NCBI RefSeq assembly: GCF_014205295.1
Contig: NZ_JACHNF010000001.1
Location: 1,984,001 to 2,048,000, forward strand
Origin: Kribbella solani
GTDB taxonomy: Bacteria > Actinomycetota > Actinomycetes > Propionibacteriales > Kribbellaceae
Direction of reading: 5' to 3'
DNA: 64,000 nucleotides
The position numbers and the translations under genes are program-made. The notes beneath the pieces were generated by a model that saw nothing but the letters and a program-made list of their open reading frames with translations, made no database searches and was not told the origin of the DNA. Of the stretch, positions 8,245 through 15,738 are shown one piece after another; position 1 is the stretch's first letter; the number at the start of each line of letters is the position of its first letter.

Positions 8245-9060
8245 ATGATCATCGCGGGAGTCATCGTCGTCGCACTACTGTTACTGCTGCTGTCGTGCGT
8301 CCGGATCGTCACGCAGTACGAGAAGGGCGTCCTGTTCCGGCTCGGCCGGCTGAAGGCGGTGCGCGAACCGGGATTGCGGCTGATCATCCCGTTCGCCGAC
8401 GTACTGCGGAAAGTCTCGTTGCGGGTCGTCACCCGGCCGATCCAGTCGCAGGGCATCATCACCAAGGACAACGTCAGCGTCGACATCTCCGCGGTCGCCT
8501 ACTACCAGGTCGTCGACGCCGCGAAGTCGGTGCTCGCGATCGAGAACGTGGCCGCCGCGATCGACCAGATCGCCCAGACGACCCTGCGCGGCGTCGTCGG
8601 CCGGCACACCCTGGACGAAGCCCTGGCCGAGACCGAGGTGATCAACGCGAACCTCCGCGAGATCCTCGATCAGACCACCACCGACTGGGGCGTACTGGTC
8701 ACGCTGGTCCAGCTGAAGGACATCCAGCTGCCCGACACCATGAAGCGGGCGATGGCCCGGCAGGCCGAAGCCGAGCGGGAGAAGCGGGCCAAGATCATCG
8801 CGGCCGAAGGCGAGGCCCTGGCCGCCGCGTCGCTCGGTGCGGCGTCCGACACGATGATGGCGCATCCGCTCGCGCTGCAGCTGCGCAACCTGCAGACCCT
8901 GGTCGAGATCGGTGTCGACAAGAACTCGACGGTCGTCTTCCCGGCCCCACTGATGAGCACCATCGGCGAACTCGGCACCTTCCTGAACCGCGAAGCCGCA
9001 TCCGCGTCCCGGCCCGCCGCGGACAGCCTCAACGGCCTCACCTCCACGATCAACCACTGA
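8245..9060 (+). CDS. SPFH/band-7 (stomatin-like) membrane protein
   Basis: A 271-residue stomatin/prohibitin homologue. A single N-terminal membrane helix (residues about 2-18) is followed by the SPFH domain, with blocks YEKGVLFRLGRL and RPIQSQGIITKDNVSV, then a charged AMARQAEAEREKRAKII helix typical of the oligomerisation region. Such proteins organise membrane microdomains and scaffold proteases or transporters. The ATG at 8245 follows GAAGGGACCGG. The preceding GGGCC-N4-GGCCC box suggests co-regulation with the rest of the window. Confidence 0.87.
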   Translation: MIIAGVIVVALLLLLLSCVRIVTQYEKGVLFRLGRLKAVREPGLRLIIPFADVLRKVSLRVVTRPIQSQGIITKDNVSVDISAVAYYQVVDAAKSVLAIENVAAAIDQIAQTTLRGVVGRHTLDEALAETEVINANLREILDQTTTDWGVLVTLVQLKDIQLPDTMKRAMARQAEAEREKRAKIIAAEGEALAAASLGAASDTMMAHPLALQLRNLQTLVEIGVDKNSTVVFPAPLMSTIGELGTFLNREAASASRPAADSLNGLTSTINH

Positions 9061-9277
9061 CCCCAGGGCAGCGGGCAGCGCACGCGGCGTGATCGACAAA
9101 AGGGAGCGAAAGCGACAGGGGAGGTCCGGTCACGGCGAGCTTCTGACATTCGGTGGATGAAGGTCACCGCCGGGGGAAACGAAGGTCCTTTGGCAGAGGG
9201 GTGGAACGGCCCTGTTTTCGGGGATCGGGGCTTCATACGGTCGAAGGACAAGACCGGATGACGAGGAGCTGGGGGAA

Positions 9278-9526
9278 ATGAGACTTGGACAGAAGGAGGT
9301 CCTGGGCCGGACGGGCCAGGAGACCGAATGCGTCGGCGGCTGGCCGGAGCGGGCCTGTTGCTGCTCCGCCGCGCCAATGGTCAAGGTGTTGCTACCAAGC
9401 CCGCGGGGCACCAGCCACGTGGTCGACCTGTACCTGTGCGGCCACCACTACCGCCGGTCCTTCGGGACCCTGGTGGAATCCGGCGCGACCACACTCACGC
9501 GGGACCAGGCGACGGTGTCGCGCTGA
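9278..9526 (+). CDS. Small cysteine/histidine protein, DUF7455-like
   Basis: An 82-residue protein. A Cys-rich CCCSAAP segment is followed 30 residues later by LYLCGHHYRRSF, the pattern of a small actinobacterial zinc-ribbon-like family (DUF7455) with a CxxC-like and CGHH pair. The usual first CxxC is imperfect here. The ATG at 9278 has a GGGGGA just upstream. The 217 bases before it (9061-9277) hold no other gene; only weak GGTCC fragments are visible there. Function unknown. Confidence 0.5.
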   Translation: MRLGQKEVLGRTGQETECVGGWPERACCCSAAPMVKVLLPSPRGTSHVVDLYLCGHHYRRSFGTLVESGATTLTRDQATVSR

Positions 9527-9545
9527 GCACCGCCAGCCCACCGCG

Positions 9546-10463
9546 CTACTGGCCGGGATTCGGCTCAGTGGCGCGGTGTTCGTGGACGACGGCGATCGGG
9601 ACAGTGGCGTGGTGCAGTACGCCCCGGGCGACCGAGCCGATCATCAAACCGGGCAGCCGGTGACGGCGGCCACCGACCACGATCAGCTGGGTGCCGGTCG
9701 CGTCCGCCGCGTCGAGCAGCGCGACGACAGGATGCGACTGCCGCAGTTCATGCCGCAGGTCGACGTCGGGATGCTTCTGATGCCATTGCTCGGCGACCGT
9801 GTCCAGCCACTGCCGCGCGGCCTGCTCCCATTGCTCCCGCATGCCATTCGCGACTGGGGCGTTCCACGTGTACGGAGCGGGTACCTCCCACGCGTGCACG
9901 AGCCACAGCGGTACGTGATGTACGGCCGCCATCTCGAACGCGAACTCCAGCGCGGCGTCGTTCTGGTCGTGATCGTCCACGCCGACGACGATCGGGGCGC
10001 TCGCGTGCTTGGCGGGCTGCCAGCCATTCGGTACGACGACCACCGGGCCGTCACCGTGGACAGCCGCGGACTCCGACGTGGAGCCGATCAGCAACCGGGC
10101 GAAGCCGCCGATACCGCGCCGCCCCACGACGGTCAGGCCCGCCGACGCGCTCCGCTCCGCGAGCCGATGACCCGGGGCTCCGATCATCAGGTCGGCGGCC
10201 AGGTCCAGTGCCGGGTCGGCGCCGGCCAGGTACTCTTCGAGCTCGTCGACCAGCCGACGGTCGTTCCTCGGGATCGGCGAAGGCCTGACCACCTGGCCGT
10301 CCAGCCTGATCGGCGCGAAGTCGTCACTCCGCAGGGACTCGTCCACGACGTGTACCGCCCGGAGTGGCCGCCGGCGAAGGCGGGCCTCGTGCAGTCCCCA
10401 GTCGAGTGCTCCCGACCTGCGCCAGGCAGCGTCCACACCGACGACGATCTCGTCCGGCTTCAT
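9546..10463 (-). CDS. Universal stress protein, two tandem Usp domains
   Basis: A 305-residue protein with two UspA domains (about 1-150 and 155-295). Each has the IVVGVD start strand and an ATP-binding-type loop, seen as VVGRRGIGGFARLLIGST in the first and VVGGRRHRLPGLMIGSV in the second. Tandem Usp proteins of this size (Rv2623, Rv1996 and others) are DosR targets in mycobacteria and bind ATP. The gene is last in a minus-strand cluster, 13 bases after the DUF6390-like gene. A perfect-arm GGGAC/GTCCC box lies 129 bases upstream inside that neighbour, which may give it its own promoter. Confidence 0.88.
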   Translation of the reverse strand: MKPDEIVVGVDAAWRRSGALDWGLHEARLRRRPLRAVHVVDESLRSDDFAPIRLDGQVVRPSPIPRNDRRLVDELEEYLAGADPALDLAADLMIGAPGHRLAERSASAGLTVVGRRGIGGFARLLIGSTSESAAVHGDGPVVVVPNGWQPAKHASAPIVVGVDDHDQNDAALEFAFEMAAVHHVPLWLVHAWEVPAPYTWNAPVANGMREQWEQAARQWLDTVAEQWHQKHPDVDLRHELRQSHPVVALLDAADATGTQLIVVGGRRHRLPGLMIGSVARGVLHHATVPIAVVHEHRATEPNPGQ

Positions 10464-10476
10464 GATCAGCTCCGTC

Positions 10477-11406
10477 TCAGGGGTCGGCCAGGGAAACGTC
10501 CGGCCCCGCGGCGCCGCCGTCGTCGGCGCCCCGCGAGGCCGAAGCGTCCCCCTGTGTCTTCATGACATAGCGGGCAGTGCCCGCGGCACTAGGGACGAAG
10601 GTCCCGGAGCCCCGGACCGAAAGCCCCACGGCGGGTCTGATCACCGGTTCGAGTGCACTGCCGACGGATGGCCGGCCGAGAGCGTGGTTGACCAGCCTGA
10701 ATACGCGCATCGTCGCCTTGCACAGCTCGGATGCCTGGGTGTCCGACAGGACGTCACAGATCCAGTTCCAGTGCAGTGACACCACATCACCGGGCTGTAC
10801 GTCGTACGCCAATCGGTAGCCGCGTGAACCGGTCAGCATCCGCTGTACGGCGGGCTCGCCGAGCCGGAGTCGGCCATGGTCGTACAGCAACGGGCGGACT
10901 CGGACGTCGGCCATCTCGCCGTCGACCGCGGTGACAGTCCCCCAGGAGATGCGGCAGCTGTTCAGCACCCGCAACGGCTCGGCCGCCGGGCCGGCCCGCA
11001 ACAGACCGGTCCACGGATACACCGCGAATACATGGAAGTTGTGATGCGGTCGCCCACCGAGCAGCGCCAGCTGAACCGGGTCGGTGCGCGCGGCCGCGAG
11101 GCCGCGGCCGAAGCGGTCGCTCAAATGCGCCGCCAGCAAAGCGCCTGGTACGTTGCGGAGCAGCTGATTGCCCACCCAGTACGCCTCGACGACGTCCGTG
11201 TCGAGTGGCTGCCGGCCGGACGCGGCAGCGATCAGCGAGAGGTACGGCCAGGCTCCGAGGAACCGGTGCGCGATCGCCGCGAGACCACGGTCGACGACGC
11301 CATTGCCGGCGTACTCCAGCAGCTCGCCGGAGTCGCCCGGACCGCAGTAGCCCATGGAGTTCGGCGGATAGGCGTACCTTGCGAACAGCAACGGCCCGGG
11401 AGTCAT
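10477..11406 (-). CDS. DUF6390-like protein linked to hydrogenase maturation genes
   Basis: A 309-residue protein of unknown function whose N-terminus (LLFARYAYPPNSMGYCGPGD) resembles the actinobacterial DUF6390 family. It has no membrane helix or recognised catalytic motif, but conserved-looking Cys, His and Trp residues (GYCGPGD; PHHNFHVFAVYPW; LHWNWICDVL) stand out. The start at 11406 overlaps the EamA gene stop by four bases. Its association with a HypC-like gene suggests a role connected with [NiFe] hydrogenase assembly. The family name is recalled, not searched. Confidence 0.55.
   Translation of the reverse strand: MTPGPLLFARYAYPPNSMGYCGPGDSGELLEYAGNGVVDRGLAAIAHRFLGAWPYLSLIAAASGRQPLDTDVVEAYWVGNQLLRNVPGALLAAHLSDRFGRGLAAARTDPVQLALLGGRPHHNFHVFAVYPWTGLLRAGPAAEPLRVLNSCRISWGTVTAVDGEMADVRVRPLLYDHGRLRLGEPAVQRMLTGSRGYRLAYDVQPGDVVSLHWNWICDVLSDTQASELCKATMRVFRLVNHALGRPSVGSALEPVIRPAVGLSVRGSGTFVPSAAGTARYVMKTQGDASASRGADDGGAAGPDVSLADP
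10592..10605. promoter_or_regulatory. DosR-like box inside the 3' end of the DUF6390-like gene
   Basis: GGGACGAAGGTCCC, perfect 5-base arms, 129 bases upstream of the universal stress protein start at 10463. It lies within coding sequence near the C-terminus of the neighbour. Confidence 0.5.
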
Positions 11407-12308
11407 CGGGCCAGTGCCGTCGTACGGCGGGACCGTGCGCCCATGACCAGCCCGGCACCTGCCGCGAGGAGTGTGATGCCAAGGACGGTCTGTGGCGTGA
11501 CGGCTGTGCCGTTGACGACCGCATCGAGGGTTGCCGTGACGACGGCGGCGACCACGAGCACGGCGGTCACATCCACCGCGGGTGCCAGCGCCAGCGCGCG
11601 GTACCACGTCGCAACGTACCCGCCCAGCAGGATCCCGGTCAGCAAGGCCCAGCGCCAGCCTTCCGTCGTCAGCGCTGTCAACGCCGCCCAATGCCCGCTC
11701 ACCGACACCCAGCCGACCAGGAGCACAACGCCGAGCCCCATTCGTGCCACCGCAAGGACATCAGGCGGAATCCCGCCGACCATCCGCTTCACCAGGATGA
11801 CCTCGACGGCCCACAGCAACGTCGCGGCGAGAATCATCCACTCCCCGCCGCCGAAGCGGAACCCGGACAATCCACCGCCGAGCGCCGCCTGCCCGACGAG
11901 CAAGAGGCCGATCGCCGCGTAGTGCAGGACTCCGGGCCGTTCACCCAGAAGGGGTACGGCGAGCACCGCCACCCACACCACCAGGGTCTTCTGCACGAAC
12001 GCCGCATGCACCGACGACTCCCGCGCCAAGCCGCTGAAGAACAGTACGAACGGCACCGACCCACCGATGACGGCAATCGCCAGCAAGCCCAGCCACGACC
12101 GCCGGGGCAGCCGAAGCACAGGTCTCGACGTGCTGGTACCGACCAGCAACAGCACCAGTACGACGGCGGCGACCAGGTTCTTCGCGGTCGTGTACACCGT
12201 GGCGTCCCGGACGGCGCGGACGCCGTACGAGTTGACGAACACCGACACCCCGCTGATCAGCGCCGTCGCGAACGCCAGTGCGATCCCACGTCCTCTGGAG
12301 CCTGTCAT
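11403..12308 (-). CDS. EamA/DMT-family membrane transporter
   Basis: A 301-residue protein with about ten hydrophobic helices arranged as two EamA repeats of five, the drug/metabolite transporter fold. The ATG at 12308 overlaps the stop of the HypC-like gene (ATGA), and its own stop overlaps the DUF6390-like start. It therefore sits in the middle of a translationally coupled trio. A transporter between a HypC-like chaperone and a hydrogenase-linked DUF is unusual. It might move a metal, a cofactor precursor or an amino acid needed for maturation, but the substrate is unknown. Confidence 0.78.
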   Translation of the reverse strand: MTGSRGRGIALAFATALISGVSVFVNSYGVRAVRDATVYTTAKNLVAAVVLVLLLVGTSTSRPVLRLPRRSWLGLLAIAVIGGSVPFVLFFSGLARESSVHAAFVQKTLVVWVAVLAVPLLGERPGVLHYAAIGLLLVGQAALGGGLSGFRFGGGEWMILAATLLWAVEVILVKRMVGGIPPDVLAVARMGLGVVLLVGWVSVSGHWAALTALTTEGWRWALLTGILLGGYVATWYRALALAPAVDVTAVLVVAAVVTATLDAVVNGTAVTPQTVLGITLLAAGAGLVMGARSRRTTALAR

Positions 12309-12508
12309 CGCATCCCCTCGTCGTCGTCCGCCAGCCGATCGAGCGCGTACCCGGCATGCACCAGCACGACGTCGCCGACGGCCGCATCCGGCAGATACAC
12401 GAAACACACCTGCCGGCGCCCCTCCGTCGTTTCGACCGTGCCGGTGGGTGCCACGGGCGAGGCATCGGCGTCGAGCTCGACCACCCGCCCGACGATCCCC
12501 ACACACAT
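12305..12508 (-). CDS. hypC: HypC/HupF-like hydrogenase formation chaperone
   Basis: A 67-residue protein with the HypC pattern. It starts MCVGIVGRVVEL (family consensus MCxxxPGKV) and later has VGDVVLVHAGYALDRL, the typical GDYVLVHAGFA block. Cys2, which holds the Fe(CN)2CO intermediate in HypC, is present. The usual Pro of the PG pair is Val. The family carries Fe to HypD and the hydrogenase large subunit. The rest of the hyp set is not in this window, while the hydrogenase itself is 14 kb away. It lies two bases after the DUF2188-like gene. Confidence 0.72.
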   Translation of the reverse strand: MCVGIVGRVVELDADASPVAPTGTVETTEGRRQVCFVYLPDAAVGDVVLVHAGYALDRLADDDEGMR

Positions 12509-12509
12509 C

Positions 12510-12746
12510 TCAGCGGACCGCGGCTCGAGTGTCGTAGCTGCTGACCTCGACGACGCTGCCCGCGACGTCGCGGATCACGTGCCGGAACCCGTTCCAGCGG
12601 GCGACCTCGACGCCGATCGCGATCATCCGCTCCCGGCTCACCCCGGACGCGAACGGCTTCTCGGAGTCACCACGACGTGTGTGCCATCGGCCGTCGAGAT
12701 AGTACGTCTCGACCTCGGCCGTACCCGGCGCGGGCTGTGCGGTCAT
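12510..12746 (-). CDS. Small DUF2188-like protein
   Basis: A 78-residue protein whose pattern TYYLDGRWHTRRG, a central helix and HVIRDVAGSVVEVSSYDT resembles DUF2188 (YLDGRW...HIIRxxDGxIxExxxY). Function is unknown. The ATG at 12746 has an excellent GGAGGGGAGG upstream. It is first in the minus-strand operon leading to the HypC-like gene and is divergent from the Acg nitroreductase across a region with two or three DosR-like boxes. Confidence 0.6.
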   Translation of the reverse strand: MTAQPAPGTAEVETYYLDGRWHTRRGDSEKPFASGVSRERMIAIGVEVARWNGFRHVIRDVAGSVVEVSSYDTRAAVR

Positions 12747-12799
12747 CGGAAGCCTCCCCTCCCTGCTCGGAGTCAAGCAGCCGGCGCCAGGACCTGGCA

Positions 12800-12813
12800 G
12801 GGCCAAAAGTCCT
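12800..12813. promoter_or_regulatory. DosR-like box 1 between DUF2188-like and Acg genes
   Basis: GGGCCAAAAGTCCT; the reverse complement AGGACTTTTGGCCC is close to the mycobacterial DosR consensus. It lies 54 bases from the minus-strand start. Confidence 0.6.
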
Positions 12814-12835
12814 GCATCCGGCTCGATCGGGCTCA

Positions 12836-12849
12836 GGGCCTTAGGGCCC
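12836..12849. promoter_or_regulatory. DosR-like box 2 between DUF2188-like and Acg genes
   Basis: GGGCCTTAGGGCCC, with perfect GGGCC/GGCCC arms, 79 bases before the Acg start. A further half-like site GGGACTGTTGCCG follows at 12858-12870. Spacing between box centres is 36 bases. Confidence 0.55.
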
Positions 12850-12927
12850 GGTGCTTCGGGACTGTTGCCGCTGACGGTGCTGGTCCAGGGGGCGAGACGC
12901 TGCGGTCATGGTGCGGAAGGAGCGGCC

Positions 12928-13932
12928 ATGAGTACGACGCAGTACCTGACGAGAGACGAGGTGGGCATCCTGCTCACCGCGGCGGCGCATGCCCCGTCGA
13001 TGCACAACACCCAGCCCTGGAAGTTCGAGATCCAGGGGCCGGTGATCGACGTACTGCGCGATCCGGAACGCGCGCTGCCGGTGGCGGACCCGGGTGGACG
13101 GATGAGCCGCATCGGCCTCGGCGCCGCGGCCTTCAACCTGCGCGTCGCGGCGGCCCTGCTCGGCCATGAGACCACGCTGGCGCTCGAGCCCGATCCCGCG
13201 CGGCCGGCCGTCGCGCTGCGGATCTTCCTGGCCGGCCGGAGGGTCCCGGTGCCCGGCCTCAGTTCGCTGTACGGCGAAATCACCCGTCGGCACACGTACC
13301 GCGGCCCGCTGCTCGCTGTCCCGATGCCGCCCGTACTACGGCACGAACTCACCGTGGCGGCTCAGGCCGAGGAGGCTGAACTCGACTGGCTCGACGGCAC
13401 CCGACGGACCCAGCTCGGGCGCATCATCCACGATGCCGACGAGCGTGAGGTTCATGACGAGGACCGGCTGCACGAACGGATGCAGTGGATCGGCGGCCGG
13501 CGCGACGACGACGGCGTACCCGCCGCGGCGCTCGGTCCGCTCCCCCAGACACCCGCCTCGGTGCGTGATCTGGCCGCGGGCTTCGAGGTACCGGACCGCG
13601 GTCGCGCGAGCTTCGAGACCAAGGCGGCGGTCGCGGTGCTCAGCACGCCGGCCGAAGACAGCCACGGCTGGCTCCTGGCCGGGATGGCGTTGCAGCATTT
13701 GTTGCTGACAGCAACTGCTCACGATCTCACCGCCTCGTTCCTCAACCAGGCGCTGGAGTACACCGATCTCCGCGACCAGGTCCGAACGCTGATCGGGCGC
13801 CGGAGCTGGCCACAACTGATCCTCCGCTGCGGCTATCCGGCGGACAGCGCCGGTCACACCCCGCGGCGGCACTGGAACGACACACTCGGCACCCGAGTTA
13901 CCCCGGAAGGTTCGGAGCCATGGAACAAGTAG
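12928..13932 (+). CDS. Acg-family FMN-binding nitroreductase-like protein
   Basis: A 334-residue protein of the Acg/Rv2032-Rv3131 group, double-length nitroreductase-fold proteins strongly induced by DosR in mycobacteria. The N-terminal motif APSMHNTQPWKFEI (residues 22-35) and the ITRRHTYRGP block are family hallmarks. Acg binds FMN but has a lid that hinders NAD(P)H use, so a role in flavin storage or redox sensing has been proposed. The ATG at 12928 follows GGAAGGAG. Its end overlaps the dehydrogenase start by 13 bases. Confidence 0.85.
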   Translation: MSTTQYLTRDEVGILLTAAAHAPSMHNTQPWKFEIQGPVIDVLRDPERALPVADPGGRMSRIGLGAAAFNLRVAAALLGHETTLALEPDPARPAVALRIFLAGRRVPVPGLSSLYGEITRRHTYRGPLLAVPMPPVLRHELTVAAQAEEAELDWLDGTRRTQLGRIIHDADEREVHDEDRLHERMQWIGGRRDDDGVPAAALGPLPQTPASVRDLAAGFEVPDRGRASFETKAAVAVLSTPAEDSHGWLLAGMALQHLLLTATAHDLTASFLNQALEYTDLRDQVRTLIGRRSWPQLILRCGYPADSAGHTPRRHWNDTLGTRVTPEGSEPWNK

Positions 13933-15029
13933 TGGGGTGGCCGGACTGGCCGACGGACGAGCTGGGGCCGCGGTCGGTGACGATCCTGCGGCTGGCCGGT
14001 GGAGTCCCGGCCGTCGTGGCGGTGGACAACACGACGCTCGGCCCGGCGATCGGCGGGGTCCGGATGCGGGCGGAGGTCACGCCCGCCGAGGTGGTCCGGC
14101 TGGCGCGTGGGATGACGTTGAAGAGCGCGGCCGTCGGGCTGCCGAACGGCGGTGCGAAGTCCGGGATCGCGGCACCGCCCGGGTTGCCCGCGGACCGGCG
14201 GGAGGCGCTGATCCGGTCCTTCGCGACCTGCATCGCGGGGATCACGGACTACCTGCCCGGACCGGACATGGGTACCGACGAAACCGCGATGGCCTGGGTG
14301 CACGACGAGATCGGCCGAGCGGTCGGACGCCCGGCCGCCTTGGGCGGGATCCCGCTGGACGTCCTCGGTGCCACCGGGTACGGGCTCGCCGTCTGTGCCG
14401 AAGTACTTCAGGAGCACGGCCTGCTGCGGCTCGACGGCGCCCGGATCGCGATCCAGGGCTTCGGCGCCGTCGGCCGGCACGCCGCCCTGCGGCTGCATCA
14501 GCGCGGAGCACGCGTGATCGCGGTCTCCGACATCGACGGCGCGGTAGCGAACCCCGACGGCCTGGACATTCCCAAGCTCACCGACTTCTGCCAGGACCAC
14601 TCGCCGGCCGAGTTCCCGGGTGGCGCCGCGATCGACCGCGACGACCTGCTCGGGACAGCGTGCGACGTCCTGATCCCGGCGGCGCAACCCGACGTACTCG
14701 ATCGCGTCACGGCCGGACAGGTGCGGGCCCGGATCGTGCTGGAAGGCGCCAACATCCCGGCGACCGGTGCGGCCGAGCAGGCCCTGCGCGACCGTGGGGT
14801 CCTGATCGTGCCGGACATCATCGCGAACGCCGGCGGCGTCATCTGCGCCGCCGCCGAGAGTCGTGGCCTGACCGCCACGCAGGCATTCACCGACATCGCC
14901 GAGCGGCTGCGGACGGCGACCACCGAGTGGCTCGGCCGGGTAACCGCCGGTGCCACACCCCGGCAGGCGGCACTGGACATGGCGACCGCCCGCCTCACGA
15001 CCGCGGCCGGCTATCGCCGTTCCTTCTAG
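13920..15029 (+). CDS. Glu/Leu/Phe/Val dehydrogenase family protein
   Basis: A 369-residue NAD(P)-dependent amino-acid dehydrogenase. The N-terminal domain carries GLPNGGAKSGI (Lys near residue 80, the substrate-binding/catalytic region), then GPDMGTDE. The C-terminal Rossmann domain has IQGFGAVGRHAA. Length and motifs fit leucine/valine/glutamate dehydrogenases but do not fix the substrate. It starts inside the 3' end of the Acg gene, so the two are probably co-translated. It could consume or release ammonium and recycle NADH under low oxygen, which is inference. Confidence 0.82.
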   Translation: MEQVVGWPDWPTDELGPRSVTILRLAGGVPAVVAVDNTTLGPAIGGVRMRAEVTPAEVVRLARGMTLKSAAVGLPNGGAKSGIAAPPGLPADRREALIRSFATCIAGITDYLPGPDMGTDETAMAWVHDEIGRAVGRPAALGGIPLDVLGATGYGLAVCAEVLQEHGLLRLDGARIAIQGFGAVGRHAALRLHQRGARVIAVSDIDGAVANPDGLDIPKLTDFCQDHSPAEFPGGAAIDRDDLLGTACDVLIPAAQPDVLDRVTAGQVRARIVLEGANIPATGAAEQALRDRGVLIVPDIIANAGGVICAAAESRGLTATQAFTDIAERLRTATTEWLGRVTAGATPRQAALDMATARLTTAAGYRRSF

Positions 15030-15045
15030 CTTCTGGGGAGTTGTC

Positions 15046-15738
15046 ATGAATCTTCGCCGCACCCGGGTCACGCTGATCGCCGTGCTCTTCGCCCTGGTGG
15101 CGTCACTCGGTTTCGCCGCTCAGCCGGCCGGCGCATCGACGAGCACCGCCACCACGACCGCTGCGGCCACAACCACCAAGTACGTGTACCTCACGTTCGA
15201 CGACGGGCCCTGGTATCCGTACACAGGACAGATCCTCAACATCCTGCGCCAGTACGGCGTCCACGCCACGTTCTTCGAGGTCGGCCAACAAGTCGCCCGG
15301 TACCCGTGGCTGACTCGGGGTGCGTATCTGCGGGGCATGAGCGTGCAGAACCACACCTGGTCGCATCCCGATCTGCGGTACGTGTCGTGGGCAACGTTCA
15401 AGTACCAGGTCCAGACCACCGACCGGTACATCCGGAACCAGACCGGCTACACGCCACGATGCCTGCGGCCGCCGTACGGTGCCGTGAACAGCAGGGTCCG
15501 CGGCCGCGCGGCGCTGCTCGGCAAGCAGATCCGGCTGTGGACGGTGGATCCTCGCGACTGGTCGCGTCCCGGTACATCGGCGATCGTCCAGCGCGTGCTC
15601 GGCAACGTACACAGCGGATCGATCATCCTGATGCACGACGGCGGCGGTAACCGCAGTCAGACCGTCGCCGCGTTGCCGACCATCCTCCGCACCCTGAAGG
15701 CCCGCGGGTACGTCTTCTACCGGATGTGGTGTGCATGA
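15046..15738 (+). CDS. Secreted polysaccharide deacetylase (NodB domain)
   Basis: A 230-residue exported protein. The signal peptide ends around AQPAGAS (residues 25-31), and a Thr/Ala-rich linker precedes the NodB domain. All five deacetylase motifs can be read: TFDDG, HTWSH (metal ligands), RPPYG, DPRDWS and LMHDG. It should remove N- or O-acetyl groups from a cell-wall or extracellular polysaccharide such as peptidoglycan or chitin oligomers. It starts 16 bases after the dehydrogenase stop and overlaps the following P-type ATPase by 8 bases. Confidence 0.87.
   Translation: MNLRRTRVTLIAVLFALVASLGFAAQPAGASTSTATTTAAATTTKYVYLTFDDGPWYPYTGQILNILRQYGVHATFFEVGQQVARYPWLTRGAYLRGMSVQNHTWSHPDLRYVSWATFKYQVQTTDRYIRNQTGYTPRCLRPPYGAVNSRVRGRAALLGKQIRLWTVDPRDWSRPGTSAIVQRVLGNVHSGSIILMHDGGGNRSQTVAALPTILRTLKARGYVFYRMWCA

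Noticed and set aside
9181..9250. GGTCC fragments upstream of the small DUF7455-like gene
   Set aside because: The arms are too degenerate and wrongly spaced for the 14-bp box.
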